NCBI GenBank assembly: GCA_947623455.1
Contig: OX392527.1
Span: 33,906,201-33,970,200 of the forward strand
DNA: 64,000 nt
Source of the DNA: Mimachlamys varia
Lineage: Eukaryota > Mollusca > Bivalvia > Pectinida > Pectinidae
Direction of reading: 5' to 3'
Both the position numbers and the translations under genes were made by a program. This document shows, one piece after another, positions 13,430 through 27,000 of this stretch. Each line of letters starts with the position of its first letter. Positions within the stretch are counted from its first letter, which is position 1. The notes beneath the pieces are model-generated. The model ran no database searches and was not told the origin of the DNA. It saw nothing but the letters and a program-made list of their open reading frames with translations.

Positions 13430-13700
13430 TAAAAACAAAAATGTGATCTTTATAGCCAAACTTATACGATTCAGTAAAGTTAATGAAAAAAAAACCACCA
13501 TAGAATACCGAAATCTATAAAAGAACTCATAAGCGATTAAACTAGGGGCAAAATATTAACAAAGGAAACATTGACACGAATTCTCTTGAAAATGTACAAA
13601 AGAACAAGACCATGTGTTCAGGAAGAGTAAACGTCTTCTGCCTCGTCGACGACACCCGCCATGTTAATCTAGGCCATGCCACGTCCTCAAAGGGAAACCA
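13430..13700 (+). repeat. Dispersed repeat family copy
   Basis: GGGGCAAAATATTAACAAAG, GTACAAAAGAACAAGACCAT, GTAAACGTCTTCTGCC and GTCGACGACACCCGCCATG match the copy at 23160-23388 in order and spacing. Non-coding. Confidence 0.6.
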
Positions 13701-14318
13701 AAGGTATCACTTTCACAAGTAGACATACTAATGAACGCATTCAAAAACCAAGATAGCGACCATAAAACCTGCTCTTAATCTTCACAACCTACATCTCTTG
13801 AATCCCTGTGTCGTAAGTTTGTTGCTCAGCAGCTGGAATTTATCACAAGAATCTCGATATCTACAACAAGCCCTAGAATAACGAATTAACCGCGACATTT
13901 AAACATCATAAAACTGGGGCATAGTTTGTTCCCATAGGAATGCCACCTTTCCACTGGAAAATCTTTCCTCCAAACTCAACAAAATCAAATCATTCATACT
14001 CTATCCTTCCTAAGTATATTTCATCTTATCTTTTTGTGTTTTTCATAAATTTAGTATGGCGCAATGTATTTGTATCGTCGCCCATCTTCCTTGAAAAAAG
14101 CCTCTCATAGCTCATGAGAGATCTAATATTTTTTCAGATTAGAGAACAACACTCTCAAGCTTTTGAAAACTTTTAGGAAAAACAATTATCTATTCTGACT
14201 GATGATTGATAATCATAAAAAGACGTAGATATGTGATACAATTTTCGGCTTCGCAACAAAACCAGGTACAAATTGAAATGATTCCGTTGAAAGTCGTGTA
14301 GTACTTAGCTTCCATTAT

Positions 14319-14395
14319 AGGGGTTCGACTATCTGATCTAAACCGCCAAAATTTTAATATTTAGCGGATCAGATTCTCAGAACCCTTCAGACTAC
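14319..14395. mobile_element. 77-bp hairpin MITE, same family as 33.4 kb
   Basis: CTGATCTAAACCGCC pairs imperfectly with TTAGCGGATCAG, and the right end reads AACCCTTCAGACTAC as in the other copies. Flanks TTCCATTAT (14310-14318) and CTTCATTAT (14396-14404) look like a 9-bp target duplication with one difference. Confidence 0.55.
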
Positions 14396-17010
14396 CTTCA
14401 TTATAAGTTCTGATCTGACGTAATATATATAGGTGGTTCATGTCGATTCTTAGGTTAGCATCTTTTTTTTTATAAAAAAGAGTGCTTATTAAAGATGTTT
14501 CTCATACGCCTGGTGCTTTACTTCAACTTTACACACTTGTTCATTATCACATCATCAAACACGTCCACTATACACGTTTTAGCATTACTAACATGACTTA
14601 TGACATGACGAATTTTGTTTCCTTGTGGAGTAACCACATATTACGAAGAGGATTCGATACAGTATTTGCTGTATGTTCGTGTATATTCAAAATGTAATCT
14701 AGTAAGCGTTTGCGGATAAGCTGCACCCTATATATCGACATTGTTTGACAAGCCATTGAACAATTGAAGTATATATAGGTCAACAAGTATTTCAAGACAC
14801 TTATCCCAAACAAATCATATACCACTGTGATAAGTATGCAAAGGATATTAAATGAATTTTATATCTGCATTATAGCATTTATTAAAGTATATTGTAGTTT
14901 AATATTTTTCGTTTCTTTTTTTTAAAGACATACTCAGTGAGTATTAAAAGTGACTTAAAAGTGCCTCTATCTGATACCCCCAGTAAGACACTGGGAAGGT
15001 ATTATACATCCTTTTACACATTTACAACTCAGACATTAAATACAATGCCTGTCCGTGGCTATATTTAGGCTTGCAATAAATTTATGCTTTACATTACAAG
15101 CGACATGCCGTCTTTACGTGTTCAGTTACTTGATATACCTGTCACCCCAAGCCACCAGTAAGCCAACTCAATGTAATCTGTACCTACTGTACCTATACTA
15201 AGTCATCATCGTTATATGATGTTAGCAAGCCATTGGGGAAGTACGTTACACAGCAAGTTAAAGATTTTAAAAATATAATATATGCAATTTGGTCAGTTGG
15301 CGATGGTACAAGTCGGTTATCAATAACAGAGGTGAGGTTTTAGTGCGTACGGAGTGGTCATCCAAGGTTATTATACACCTGCGGGGATGTACACGGTCAC
15401 AAGTGAATGTCATACAGGTATCGTAGCTACAAGCCGACAGAGAGGTACCTGAGGGGAAAGCTTCTGTAAGACAACAAACATAAATAATATATCTCAAGAG
15501 TCTTACAGCAAAACACCGGTGTTGTTACCTGAACTAAATACTGGACATATTTGCTGGTGATTGATTCGGACACACCAGGTCAAATATTATAACAATATAG
15601 CCTCATCTAGAACGGGCTTTCATTAGTACACTCCACCTTAGATACTGGTAGTATAACTGGTTGAATCTGGAAATAAGTGTGCAAGATAATGTGCTAGGTA
15701 TCTTATCGGGCTTCAACCGATCATCCCATCAGTAAGATTAGGTTTGTGGCAGTTTTATTGTCATCTTTGTTTATCATATAGTGTCTTTCAATGTCATTTT
15801 TACTAGTTTTTGTATATTGCCGAGGACTTTGAAAATTTATGCATTAATAGTGTTTTTTGAATTCTATTTTTAATTTGTTCCCGCAGCATTTCCTCGATTC
15901 ATTTTAAGGAAAACATAAGATATGAACTTTTATTTGATCAACGACTTTCGTAACTTTTAATAAAGACCATGTGCGAAATGTATATTAAAAAGGAAAATGG
16001 CCGGAAGTTACCATCACCGATTCCATGTTTGGAGCTCGCGTATTTGTGTTACTTCTGATGTACCCCCCCCCCCACCCCCATCTTGATTTTATGGTCGAAA
16101 CATTAAAAAAAAAGTCCAAAGTAAAGATTCTAGCCCCGACTAAAAAAACATATGCTGACCAACGTGATTTTAATTTCTAAACGAAAAATCATGGGCGAAA
16201 AATGGCATGCACTCACCCGATCAAATATGATCTAAAAGTCTCGTTTCATTTTGTAAGTCGATAGCACCTATATCTATTCTATCTAGATTACTAGGTGTAA
16301 TCGTATTAGCCTTGGTGATAACAGTGAACCGCTGATAACTTGCGATAACCGCCCGATCATGACCGTGATCATCTGATCTGTACACAGCCCTGTATCTCTG
16401 ATGAGGGACTGATACCACTGATAAAGGATGCAATTCTTCTCGGTACATGTAAACATGTTTATATTTGAAATACCCTTACATCTGCATGATTAAACCGTTT
16501 TAATGGGGAAGCGTTGAACACATCTTTTATACCAAAATCATATACCACTGGGATTAATGGTACACTCGATTACGTTAATCGTTTCCCCATAAAAGACGAA
16601 CGATATTGCTAATTCGAGGTAACCTATAGTTGTCCAAATGGTAAGGATGGTAGGTTTCTCACACCCTTCGTGACATCACCATCAATTGGAATGTGAGGTT
16701 GAAAGAAGATCAATGAACTAGGCATGCAATCCACATGCTTTGTATATGGTATATAGTATATCTTATCTGAAAATTTGACAAGTTGAGAAACCACATTATA
16801 TCAACGATAGGAGTGTTTATTTGTAGCTAATATCTACATCATTCATTCAGATATTGTTTTAACCGTAAACGAATATATCTGATTGCGATAAAGTTTAAGG
16901 TATTCAATAACGATTAAAACGAAACAAGAAATTCTACGAAGAAAAAACAACAACAAAACAAAACAAAAAACAAACACTTTTAATGATATTGGTGACGATA
17001 GGTCACTGAC

Positions 17011-17144
17011 AGTTGCTTGAGTTTCTGTCAGTAAATAATAAATATCTATGTGTGAAATGAGCCTCCCATTACAGTATTCTGTAATGGACCGCGGCTCTCT
17101 ATATATAAACAGTTTTTTATATACTGACAGAAACTCAAGCAACT
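17011..17144. repeat. Inverted repeat with 23-bp perfect arms
   Basis: AGTTGCTTGAGTTTCTGTCA plus GTA at 17011-17033 is exactly complementary to 17122-17144, with an ~88-bp loop that contains the smaller palindrome ATTACAGTATTCTGTAAT. Probably a small foldback or MITE; no clear target duplication. Confidence 0.7.
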
Positions 17145-17744
17145 GGTCATAGCAAGATGAAATCTAGGGCTGTATGTAAATGAATCGGACACATTACTTA
17201 GATACATCAAGAGCCTTTTCAGTTTCATTGACAACAGTTTTTCAAATTGTCACACAATATTCAAATAAAATGTGACATCAGTTGGAAATTAATATAAGAT
17301 TATTAATTTCTATTAATAAATGAATCATACTCGTCAAAAACGTTTCTAAATTAGTCTTATGGTACATAAACTGTTATTGGACTAAACAGAAAAAACCAAC
17401 TGTTGTCAGACTGTATTATTGGACAATGCTTACACTTCCAAACGTCGATGACATACAGCTTTAGTTTAAGTGTATTAGATATAATACTAAACCATAATTC
17501 AAGCTCAAAGTAAATGAATTAAGGACTGGGGGACAATCGACGTAGTCAATGAAAAATATACTTCAAAGCACTGATATATCTCCTATGAAATTGCAAGACC
17601 AATGTTTGTTACATGCAACTCGAAAGAGTGACCCATGCCCCCTCAAAAATGCCCATACTCGCCTGGAATATCCAGCAAAGACATCGTCAACATAGAAGGT
17701 AATAATTCTTTTGGCCCCTAGCATTACTGAAGAGTGCTAGGAGG

Positions 17745-17840
17745 ACGAAACAGCTGTATGGTGCAGATTAAATCATTTTGTTCGGCATACTGTATTGAAA
17801 GGTAAAGCACATATGGGTGTTATGTCATCTTTAATGATAG
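17745..17840 (+). repeat. Dispersed repeat, also found at 26.8 kb
   Basis: AGGAGGACGAAACAGCTGTA, then TCGGCATACTGTAT and a GTTATGTCATCT stretch, recur at 26826-26925 in the same order. Unknown family, non-coding. Confidence 0.6.
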
Positions 17841-20800
17841 GAGATGGCAGACTCTGCTGGTGGATTTTCATAGTGCCCAAGGTTTGCTGGAGCTTCCATA
17901 GCCACAGTTAATCCAATTTGAGTAGTGGCATGGTACATTATATACACATTTTCGTAGTACACGAGTAATAATTATTCAGCATATGTGTGTGTTACGTCAT
18001 CTTATTATATTACTATCATTATACTTCACATTTGTCTCAAAATAGTCTACAATTATAAACATTATAGAACCGTTCGTATTTCTTCGAAACGAAGACGTTC
18101 ATTTTGTTAAAAATAAGCATGTTATTATACAGTGGAATAATAACCAAGTGTCCTGAGAGAAAACTTTTATGTAGATGAAAGAGATTAGTCAAAAAGGTTT
18201 CCTTAGGTCTTAAAGAGTCACCTTCCGACCTTTGGATACACAGTATACTAAATACACTAACAGTAGATATAGATAGGGATTTGTTTTATCTGAAGAAGAA
18301 GGTTTGCTAGTTTTAGAGATCTTACGGTGTTGATGTGTCTGATATATTTAGGATTATCAACCTGGGTACGCCTTGGCATAAAAGGAAACAGTATCTGCCC
18401 TCCACAACTATTGTCTTGTCATTGCCAATCGCGGTGCTTTACTGTAATTGTCACGAGAAATCATGACGTTTGCCACAACACGAGGAGCACAAGCAGTACT
18501 CTTTCGAAACGCTTTGTGCGAGGGTAGCTACATAGCATATCATTGATATTTTGTAAATTGTTGTGAATATTTAATTGATAGTTTTGCTATTTTTTATGTG
18601 CTTGATCTGTTCTTGGTTTCTTTAGTATTTGTTTTGGTTTTGTAAAATGCATCTTTCAATATTTCAAACTGTATCAGCAAGAATGATGTATTAAAGTTCG
18701 TAACACCTGCAACAATAATTATGTAAAATAATATTTTATTGAAGACAATGTTGAAATCAGTTCCAGCAGCAGCATAAATTGCATAAAAACTTACCATCCC
18801 CCCCAAAAAAAAACTCAATAAAAATAAAAACATCACAAGAACAGAAAGGAGAAAAAGAAAACGAAACTGTTAAAAAGTGTCAATACTTGCATGGTGTCAA
18901 TACCAAAAGGCACCATCAGACGCATAAAGTAGGAAATACAATGGTGAAGGAAATGCACGGATCATTACAATGACCTTGCACATCCCAGCATTGAAGCGTG
19001 GTCCTTCATTTTAGCACTCTCATTTTAAACCAGGCAATACCATTGTGTTACATACATTATAATTCTATACTGTTACATTGAACGTGTCATCCTATACTAT
19101 ACATATTATATCGTCTATGTACGAGCTGTTGGTTGTTTTAATATAATTCACGAATATTCATAGGAGGTGAAAGATTCATTAATATTGTCCCACACTTTAT
19201 TCATAAAACACTTGTTCAGCAATACCTATGTTATAATATATACGGCATTGTCTCCCGTGTAGAACGTACTTCACTGAGGCGGTGTTGTGGGTGACAGTGA
19301 AGAACGTTCTACGCTGGGGAAATGTCACGTTAATGATATGTAAAAGTCAGTCTGACCTTTGACACCAGGCAGATTACTCACTAAACCTACTGTATATATA
19401 CTTAATACGTAGTGTGGCTACACATACCACCAAACAACAAGCTACCGATCCATGCTGCATGCCAAACAAAATATCGCAATCATCAATACAATTCGTGCTA
19501 TGGAATGATAATTTCATGTTGTGATCTTTTTATTATTATACGATAATGAAATCTAATTGTGCATATTACCATGTAATTTGTGTTCAGATAACGTTATGTA
19601 GCATAACATATCACAGCACTGCCTTTGCGAACAGAAACCCGATATAATGCATGTCACAGAGTAAAGGAGAAAGATATCTGTTTAAAACAAGATGTTCAAA
19701 CTTAGTAAAAAACAAAAAAAGCAGATGTGATTCATCTTGGCAAGGCGTCATGAATAATGTATAATTAGTTCTTACAAACTTTCGTCCTTGACAACTTTAG
19801 AAACACTGCCTTTACAGAAGAAAAGGTTAAATAGATCGCTGACTCACAGACGTCCACACAGAGGTTGTGTTCATCGTTATAACGTAACTTCCAATGATAA
19901 TGAATAAAACAAGAAGTTGAAGGTTGATATGCAGGCTGCCTTTTGATTTAAATGTTCTAGAAATTAATAACAATTTCCATACATTCTCGTGAAATGTGTA
20001 ACAGGTGCTTCGTTGATATCGTATCATCTTACTTCAGTACCACTGATATGAACTTAACGGACGAAATAACCATATTGTACAGAAATACCAAAACGCCTGT
20101 ATCTATTTACTTAATTTAAAATAGTTGTTTCCTTACTTTATTTCCCCCTTTTGAAATATCCTGGATTAACTGCATTGCCATGAGTGATATACATTTGAAA
20201 GGGAAATAAACTAGCTGTGATTTGTAGTGAACAATTGCATAACCCAAGTGTTACATAATGAATTTGTTCTACAGCGGTGAACAGTTATACTGGTGAAATA
20301 AGTTTATTTTACCGTAAGCCATGTGTGATTAATGTGGTAAAGGGAATGATTGGATTGGTGTTACGCAATACTAATTGATTTTATGAATAAGTAATGTAAT
20401 AATTTATTCTAACATGTAAGAAGGGGAATGACTCGTAGTCCCTTTAACATGCATTGCTGTAGATATCGACAATCCTCACCCAATACACCTTCTTGTGATG
20501 CAGTCTTACTGCGCTGTTGAGTGAGATATATTGGATCGATTGACTGAGAATATTCAATTGGGTCAGGCGATGTTCAATAAAGTCTATTAAACCTCTAATC
20601 TTAAGACACAAGTATTGAATTTCATATATGTTCTGTTTTATGAACAATGTTGTTTGAATTATTTGTTGTCGAAATAGTCCATATTGGTCTTCTATAATAA
20701 TATTTGATGAACAAACACACCATTGGATGGTGCTGTATATATCATATGGTAGTACACTTAAAGACAAGGTATCTTCCTCCGGGCTATGTTGGTGTTAACC

Positions 20801-21439
20801 ATTTCATTTACATTCCTATAATTTGCGTATATTTTATTTAAAATCTATCAATATCACATACATTGTAAGTGGTTCTTTTTCAGCCATTTAACTTCCGTAT
20901 ATAACACGTGACACCTCGTCTTGGACTAAATTATTTCCGCATTTCTTGTTAAACACACACTGCTCACTAAGATTCGTTTAATTTTAACCTCGTACTACAC
21001 GAGGTACGAAAGGTGCCTTATTCCTATACAGGACGTTAATGTACATACTGTAGTATCCACTGAACCCAGATGATTTATGACATATTGTATTTAGGAATAC
21101 GTCATACACGTCAGCATGAAGCGTATATTAGAAAAAAAACTTACATGTGCAACACTTTGTGAACATCTACATTTAAACATGTTTCAAGGACATTTCCAAA
21201 CTTCAGAGAAGACCTTACTCGAATCAAGTAATGGCTGAGACAGGACAAGGCTTTTGCATATTATTTCCCGTTAAAAACCTTGAGTTTAACAGCGTTCGTG
21301 AAATGGGTTGTCGGTTATGTAACTCTTGCACACGGACGTCTTCCATTGTACATCAACGTCACTGTGATCTCAGTTCCTGGCTGATGTGTCAGTGCATCTA
21401 GTACACGTCACCCCAGGACAAAAACTACACATAGTGTCG

Positions 21440-21600
21440 TCTGCATCACATTTTGTTTCTATCAAGTGGACTAGAATTCGTTTGCATCACATTTATTTCT
21501 ATAACACGTATTAAGATTCGTTTGTATCACATCTTTTTTTCGATTAGGTGGACTAAAGTTCATTTGCATCACACATTTCTTCTATCAAATGGATTTAAAA
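21440..21600 (+). repeat. ~50-bp degenerate tandem repeat, about 4 copies
   Basis: The motif GCATCACAT..TTTCTAT..A..TGGACTA..ATTCGTTT recurs four times with heavy divergence. A short open frame crosses it but shows no family features. Confidence 0.55.
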
Positions 21601-22917
21601 AAGAGACCACAATCAAGTTAATGAATAAAGATAAAAGGGACTTAATGGATAAAAAAATGTTTAATACATCTTATTTAACGCAACGTTTCCCGAAATCTCT
21701 TTAGTTTTGGTCCATCTAAGCAATTATTGCACTAATATCCTGTTTCCTTGCTATGTAATATACAGCAATAGTCCCTTTAAACAACACCTATCCAGCCAAC
21801 TAAAATCCTTAAAACTTATAACACTCAATGTGTGCATTTTACGACGTGGTACATACACCTGTTGCATACATATTTTAGTGACATCACTACAACATATGTA
21901 GTTATTGGATATTGAGCTTTTTAAGTTATGTAACTGCGGTTGATATATTCATTGAACGAAATTTATAAAACCACTTACTTACCTATGCGGGACACTAACA
22001 TGTCGTCTTTTGAGTATAGTGTATCTAATTGTGACACAATACTATAACGTTTATCGCCATTTCATGATAGATATTTTACAAACTGCTGATACAAAACCAT
22101 AGAACAAAACGTAGCGGACAAATAGAAGTAAAGATGGGTTTTTATAGATTTTCTTATTCACATATATCATTATACTGCGCATAAGATACCAGTGAAAAAA
22201 AGTTAAATCATGATGTAAAATATAAAGGAATACATTTATTTAAAATTATAATGAAAGACATCAAGACTATATCTAAATGTAAGTTGGAGGCTTATAAAGT
22301 ATTGCTACCCAAGGACATTACAATGTTATATTAACACACATTCTTAGTAGAAAGTAAGAGTTATCCTTCTTGCTGCATTCGTGCTTGTATGTTTTCTGTT
22401 ATTTTATTTTTAGTAATATTTAATTTAGTGTCCCCGAACTTACAGGCATAACTCAAAACACATTGTATTTTCATTATTCATACGCACACATTTCAGGTTA
22501 ATAAATTAGAGAATATCAAAGCGTCAACAAAGTCATAATCCGAATTCAAAATCGATTAAATTATCGTCTAACTAAACAAGTTACTTCCCTTTCTAATAAA
22601 TACATTTGCAGAATTATATAGATTTCCTAAATAAATTATTTTGCCATTTCCATATAAAATATTGCAGGATAGATAGTAATTTTAAATGTCCTGACATCCC
22701 ATTAATTCATCACTTCAGAAAGATAAATACAATAGCACAACATCCCTGATTTGGAGGGGCAAAGAAAATGCAGCGAATATGTGGTTGACATTAAAAGATT
22801 TAAAGCTACACTATGTCTCATTGAGAAATATTCTGTAACTTTAAGTGATATGAAGATGGACGTTTTTGAGTATGCTCATTAGTGTGTTTACTTGTTGTGA
22901 TTGACAATGAGGACTCG

Positions 22918-23388
22918 GTTCTCATTTTGAGGATTGATGCTTACTTGGATGTGATCATGATTTAAATGGCAGGTGTAGTCGATGAAGCAGAAGACGCTTA
23001 CTGTTCCGGAACTACTGGTCTTATTCTCTTGTACTTATACGAGGGTATCTTTGTAAATATTTCCTTTGTTCCTGTGTTGCCTCTAGTTTAATCGAGTTTG
23101 AGTTCGAATTATGGTTTTGTTGGCGCTTTGGTATTCTCTGTTTTTTTTATCTTTGTTAAATAAAATAAGAGAATACCGAAGCGTCAACATAATAATAATC
23201 CAAACTCAAAATCGATTAAACCAGGGGCAAAATTTGAACAAAGGAAAGATTTACATGGAGACCCTTGCAAAAGTACAAGAGACTAAGACCAGGTGTTGCG
23301 GAAAAGTAAGCGTCTTCTGCTTCATCGACGACACCCGCCATGTAAATCTTTGTCACATTCAAGTAAACATCAAGTTCTCAAAATGAGT
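22918..23388. mobile_element. ~470-bp foldback: two inverted copies of the dispersed family
   Basis: The left half (22918-23158) read on the minus strand matches the right half (23160-23388) throughout: AGAGAATACC, AAAGCG/AAGCGTCAAC, CTCAAA..CGATTAAAC, AAGTACAAGAGA, AGTAAGCGTCTTCTGC, TTCATCGAC and CTCAAAATGAG. The halves differ at a modest number of positions and meet almost without a loop at about 23159. A partial third copy, AAAGCGTCAACAAAGTCATA onward, lies at 22505-22560. Short frames across it are spurious. Confidence 0.75.
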
Positions 23389-23854
23389 TGTTGGCCTCGA
23401 TCAAAACAATTGCTTAGTACTAAACAATTCGGCCATTTCATTCATTAAAGACCTCGCAATGATGCTATGAACAACACGTTACTTCCAAAATGTTCCAAAT
23501 ATAGGTGAGAAATATTAAAAGTAGAAATATGTCTATTAAATCCTTCATTGTGGTTTATGAAAAAATTCATGTCATTACTAATAGTTAGTCATGTCATGCT
23601 CATGTCCTTTTTTTCATATCACTATACACATAAATGATTACAATATAGTTGCTACTAATTCACATGATTTATTTTGATTGTCTTTTGGCATCGATTTACA
23701 AAATTATCAAATATCTGTGTTTTCTTGTTTTACAGAAATGGTTGAACAACTGAATTGTTACAAATGAAGTTAAAAAACCGTTTCAGCAGCCATCAAAGTA
23801 TGGTAAAGGATTATTCTTTTTGCAAACTGATTACTGACAATGGTGGTCTCGAAA

Positions 23855-23864
23855 TATTTAAAAG
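23855..23864 (+). promoter_or_regulatory. Candidate TATA box of the first ependymin-related gene
   Basis: TATTTAAAAG lies about 175 bp upstream of the ATG at 24034 in otherwise mixed sequence. A start of transcription some 30 bp downstream would leave a 5' UTR of roughly 145 bp. This rests on motif and position only. Confidence 0.35.
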
Positions 23865-24033
23865 GCGGTTGTAAAATGCGGGTATATACAGACAGTCCAT
23901 ATCACTTGTAGATACGATTGCCGTGTTTATCAGCCAGGACTTGCCAGTATCGTGGTTTATAATACAAACATTTTACCAGTGTAAACTCGGCTAGTCTAAA
24001 TATCTCAGTGTCAGTAATGGTCATAGTAAGCCA

Positions 24034-27000
24034 ATGCTGCTATACGTGTTATTGCCTTTATTCGTCCTACTCATCCCGGCTACTTCAACGCCACGATGTT
24101 GTATGTACAGCCAATGGGAGGGCGTGCTGTTCTTTGGGTTCGGATCGACTGGCACGGACTTGTTGTTCAGTAACGGAACTGCCCGGGTATCTTACGATCT
24201 TGTCAACGCCATGACGTATATCAACTTTGAGATGTACCAAAGGTCGACATCGTCTCCGATTTCTCGAGCAAGTGCTGTCGTCATTTCTCACTTCAAAACG
24301 GTAATACAAGTAGTTTGTAGGTCGTTAAACTTTTACCAAGTATCATGTTAATATCAATCCAAGCAAATATTATATGCCGGGCAGTAAGTGACTAAATCCA
24401 TATATATAATACCGTGTGATGGAAATATAAGCTGTAATATTATGATAAGCAATACCTATATATGGTTTTGAATAACGTATTTGAGATGGTACAAGGTAAC
24501 TTTGTTTACAGGGTGCTAGGTATACGATATCCACTGAGAACCGGACATGTGAGAAAGGAGCCCTTACAACGACAAACATGACAACGTATTGTGCATCTGG
24601 TAACTAATTACAATTTGGTACAAGATTTTTAGATCGTTGTTTTTTTTACAAAAAATATCCATTTTATTCGTTTCCCATCATAAAAGAAATAGCATGCTAG
24701 GAAGCGTGTTTTACGTTATAATAAAGTTGAAGAAAGTGTAATAAATAAATTCTCTTTCCATTTCACAGACTTTCACAACAGTGTCGATCATCCGCAGGGA
24801 CGAATCGGCGGATCGATGTCAGTGACCAACGTAGATATTCTCGAGGAAATAATCTACTCCACAATATACCAAGGTGACACATGTAGAAATAATCTACTTA
24901 ACAATATACCAAGGTGACACACGCAGAAATAATCTACTTTACAATATACCAAGGTGACACATGTAGAAATAATCTACTCCACAATATACCAAGGTGACAC
25001 ACGCAGAAATAATCTACTCCACAATATACCAAGGTGACACACGCAAAAATAATCTACTCCACAATATACCAAGGTGACACACGCAGAAATAATCTACTCC
25101 ACAATATACCAAGGTGACACACGCAGAAATAATCTACTCCACAATATACCAAGATGACACACGCAGAAATAATCTACTCTACAATATACCAAGGTGACAC
25201 ACGCAGAAACAATCTACTCCACAATATACCAAGGTGACACACGCAAAAAATAATCTACTCCACAATATACCAAGGTGACACACGCAGAAATAATCTACTT
25301 TACAATATACCAAGGTGACACACGCAGAAATAATCTACTTTACAATATACCAAGGTGACACACGCAGAAATAATCTACTCCACAATATACCAAGGTGACA
25401 CACGCAGAAATAATCTACTCCACAATATACCAAGGTGACACACGCAGAAATAATCTACTCCACAATATACCAAGGTGACACACGCAGAAATAATCTACTT
25501 TACAATATACCAAGGTGACACACGCAGAAATAATCTACTTTACAATATACCAAGGTGACACACGCAGAAATAATCTACTCCACAATATACCAAGGTGACA
25601 CACGCAGAAATTATCTACTTTACAATATACCAAGGTGACACACGCAGAAATAATCTACTTTACAATATACCAAGGTGACACACGCAGAAATAATCTACAT
25701 TACAATATACCAAGGTGACACACGCAGAAATAATCTACTTTACAATATACCAAGGTGACACACGCGGAAATAATCTACTTTACAATATACCAAGGTGACA
25801 CACGCAGAAATAATCTACTCCACAATATACCAAGGTGACACACGCAGAAATAATCTACTTTTTCAATATACTAAGGTGACACATGTAGAAATAATCTACT
25901 CCACAATATACCAAGGTGACACACGCAGAAATAATCTACTTTACAATATACCAAGGTGACACACGCAGAAATAATCTACTTTACAATATACCGAGGTGAC
26001 ATATGTAGAAATAATCTACTTTACAATATACCAAAGTGACACACGCAAAAATAATCTACTTTACAATATACCAAGGTGACACACGCAGAAATAATCTACT
26101 TTATAATATACCAAGGTGACACACGCAGAAATAATCTACTCCACAATATACCAAGGTGACACACGCAGAAATTATCTACTTTACAATATACCAAGGTGAC
26201 ACACGCAGAAATAATCTACTTTACAATATACCAAGGTGACACACGCAGAAATAATCTACATTACAATATACCAAGGTGACACACGCAGAAATAATCTACT
26301 TTACAATATACCAAGGTGACACACGCGGAAATAATCTACTTTACAATATACCAAGGTGACACACGCAGAAATAATCTACTCCACAATATACCAAGGTGAC
26401 ACACGCAGAAATAATCTACTTTTTCAATATACTAAGGTGACACATGTAGAAATAATCTACTCCACAATATACCAAGGTGACACACGCAGAAATAATCTAC
26501 TTTACAATATACCAAGGTGACACACGCAGAAATAATCTACTTTACAATATACCGAGGTGACATATGTAGAAATAATCTACTTTACAATATACCAAGGTGA
26601 CACACGCAAAAATAATCTACTTTACAATATACCAAGGTGACACACGCAGAAATAATCTACTTTATAATATACCAAGGTGACACATGTAATAATAATCTAC
26701 TTTTCAATATACCAAGGTGACACATGTAATAATAATCTACTTTACAATATACCAAGGTGACACATGTAGATATTCTCGAGGAAACAATCTACTCTACAAT
26801 ATACCAAGGTTATTCGTGATCACTGAAGGAGGACGAAACAGCTGTAGGATGCAGTTTACTTCATTTTTTTCGGCATACTGTATCTTTTACTAAAAAGGTA
26901 CATCATAGGTGTGTGTTACGTCATCTCTTATCTCAGCGCCAATGTTTTGTATACCATATGCTAGATTCATTTTCGAAAGTATAGAAGACTCACACCAGAC

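Larger units (their letters stand above)
7260..23850. other. 16.6-kb intergenic stretch without supported genes
   Basis: Reading frames here are short, lack family signatures and are not linked by plausible splice sites. What can be recognised are repeats: a SINE tail (9.1 kb), hairpin MITEs (10.2, 10.6, 14.3 and 17.0 kb), copies of a dispersed family (10.5, 12.6, 13.4, 22.5 and 22.9-23.4 kb), short tandem repeats (11.9 and 21.4 kb) and a poly-C run near 16065. Between 18.0 and 21.4 kb I see nothing beyond AT-rich sequence. Confidence 0.5.

Noticed and set aside
24846..26815. CRISPR-like array (regular 40-bp repeats)
   Set aside because: Units are contiguous with no variable spacers, and the context is a eukaryotic intron.
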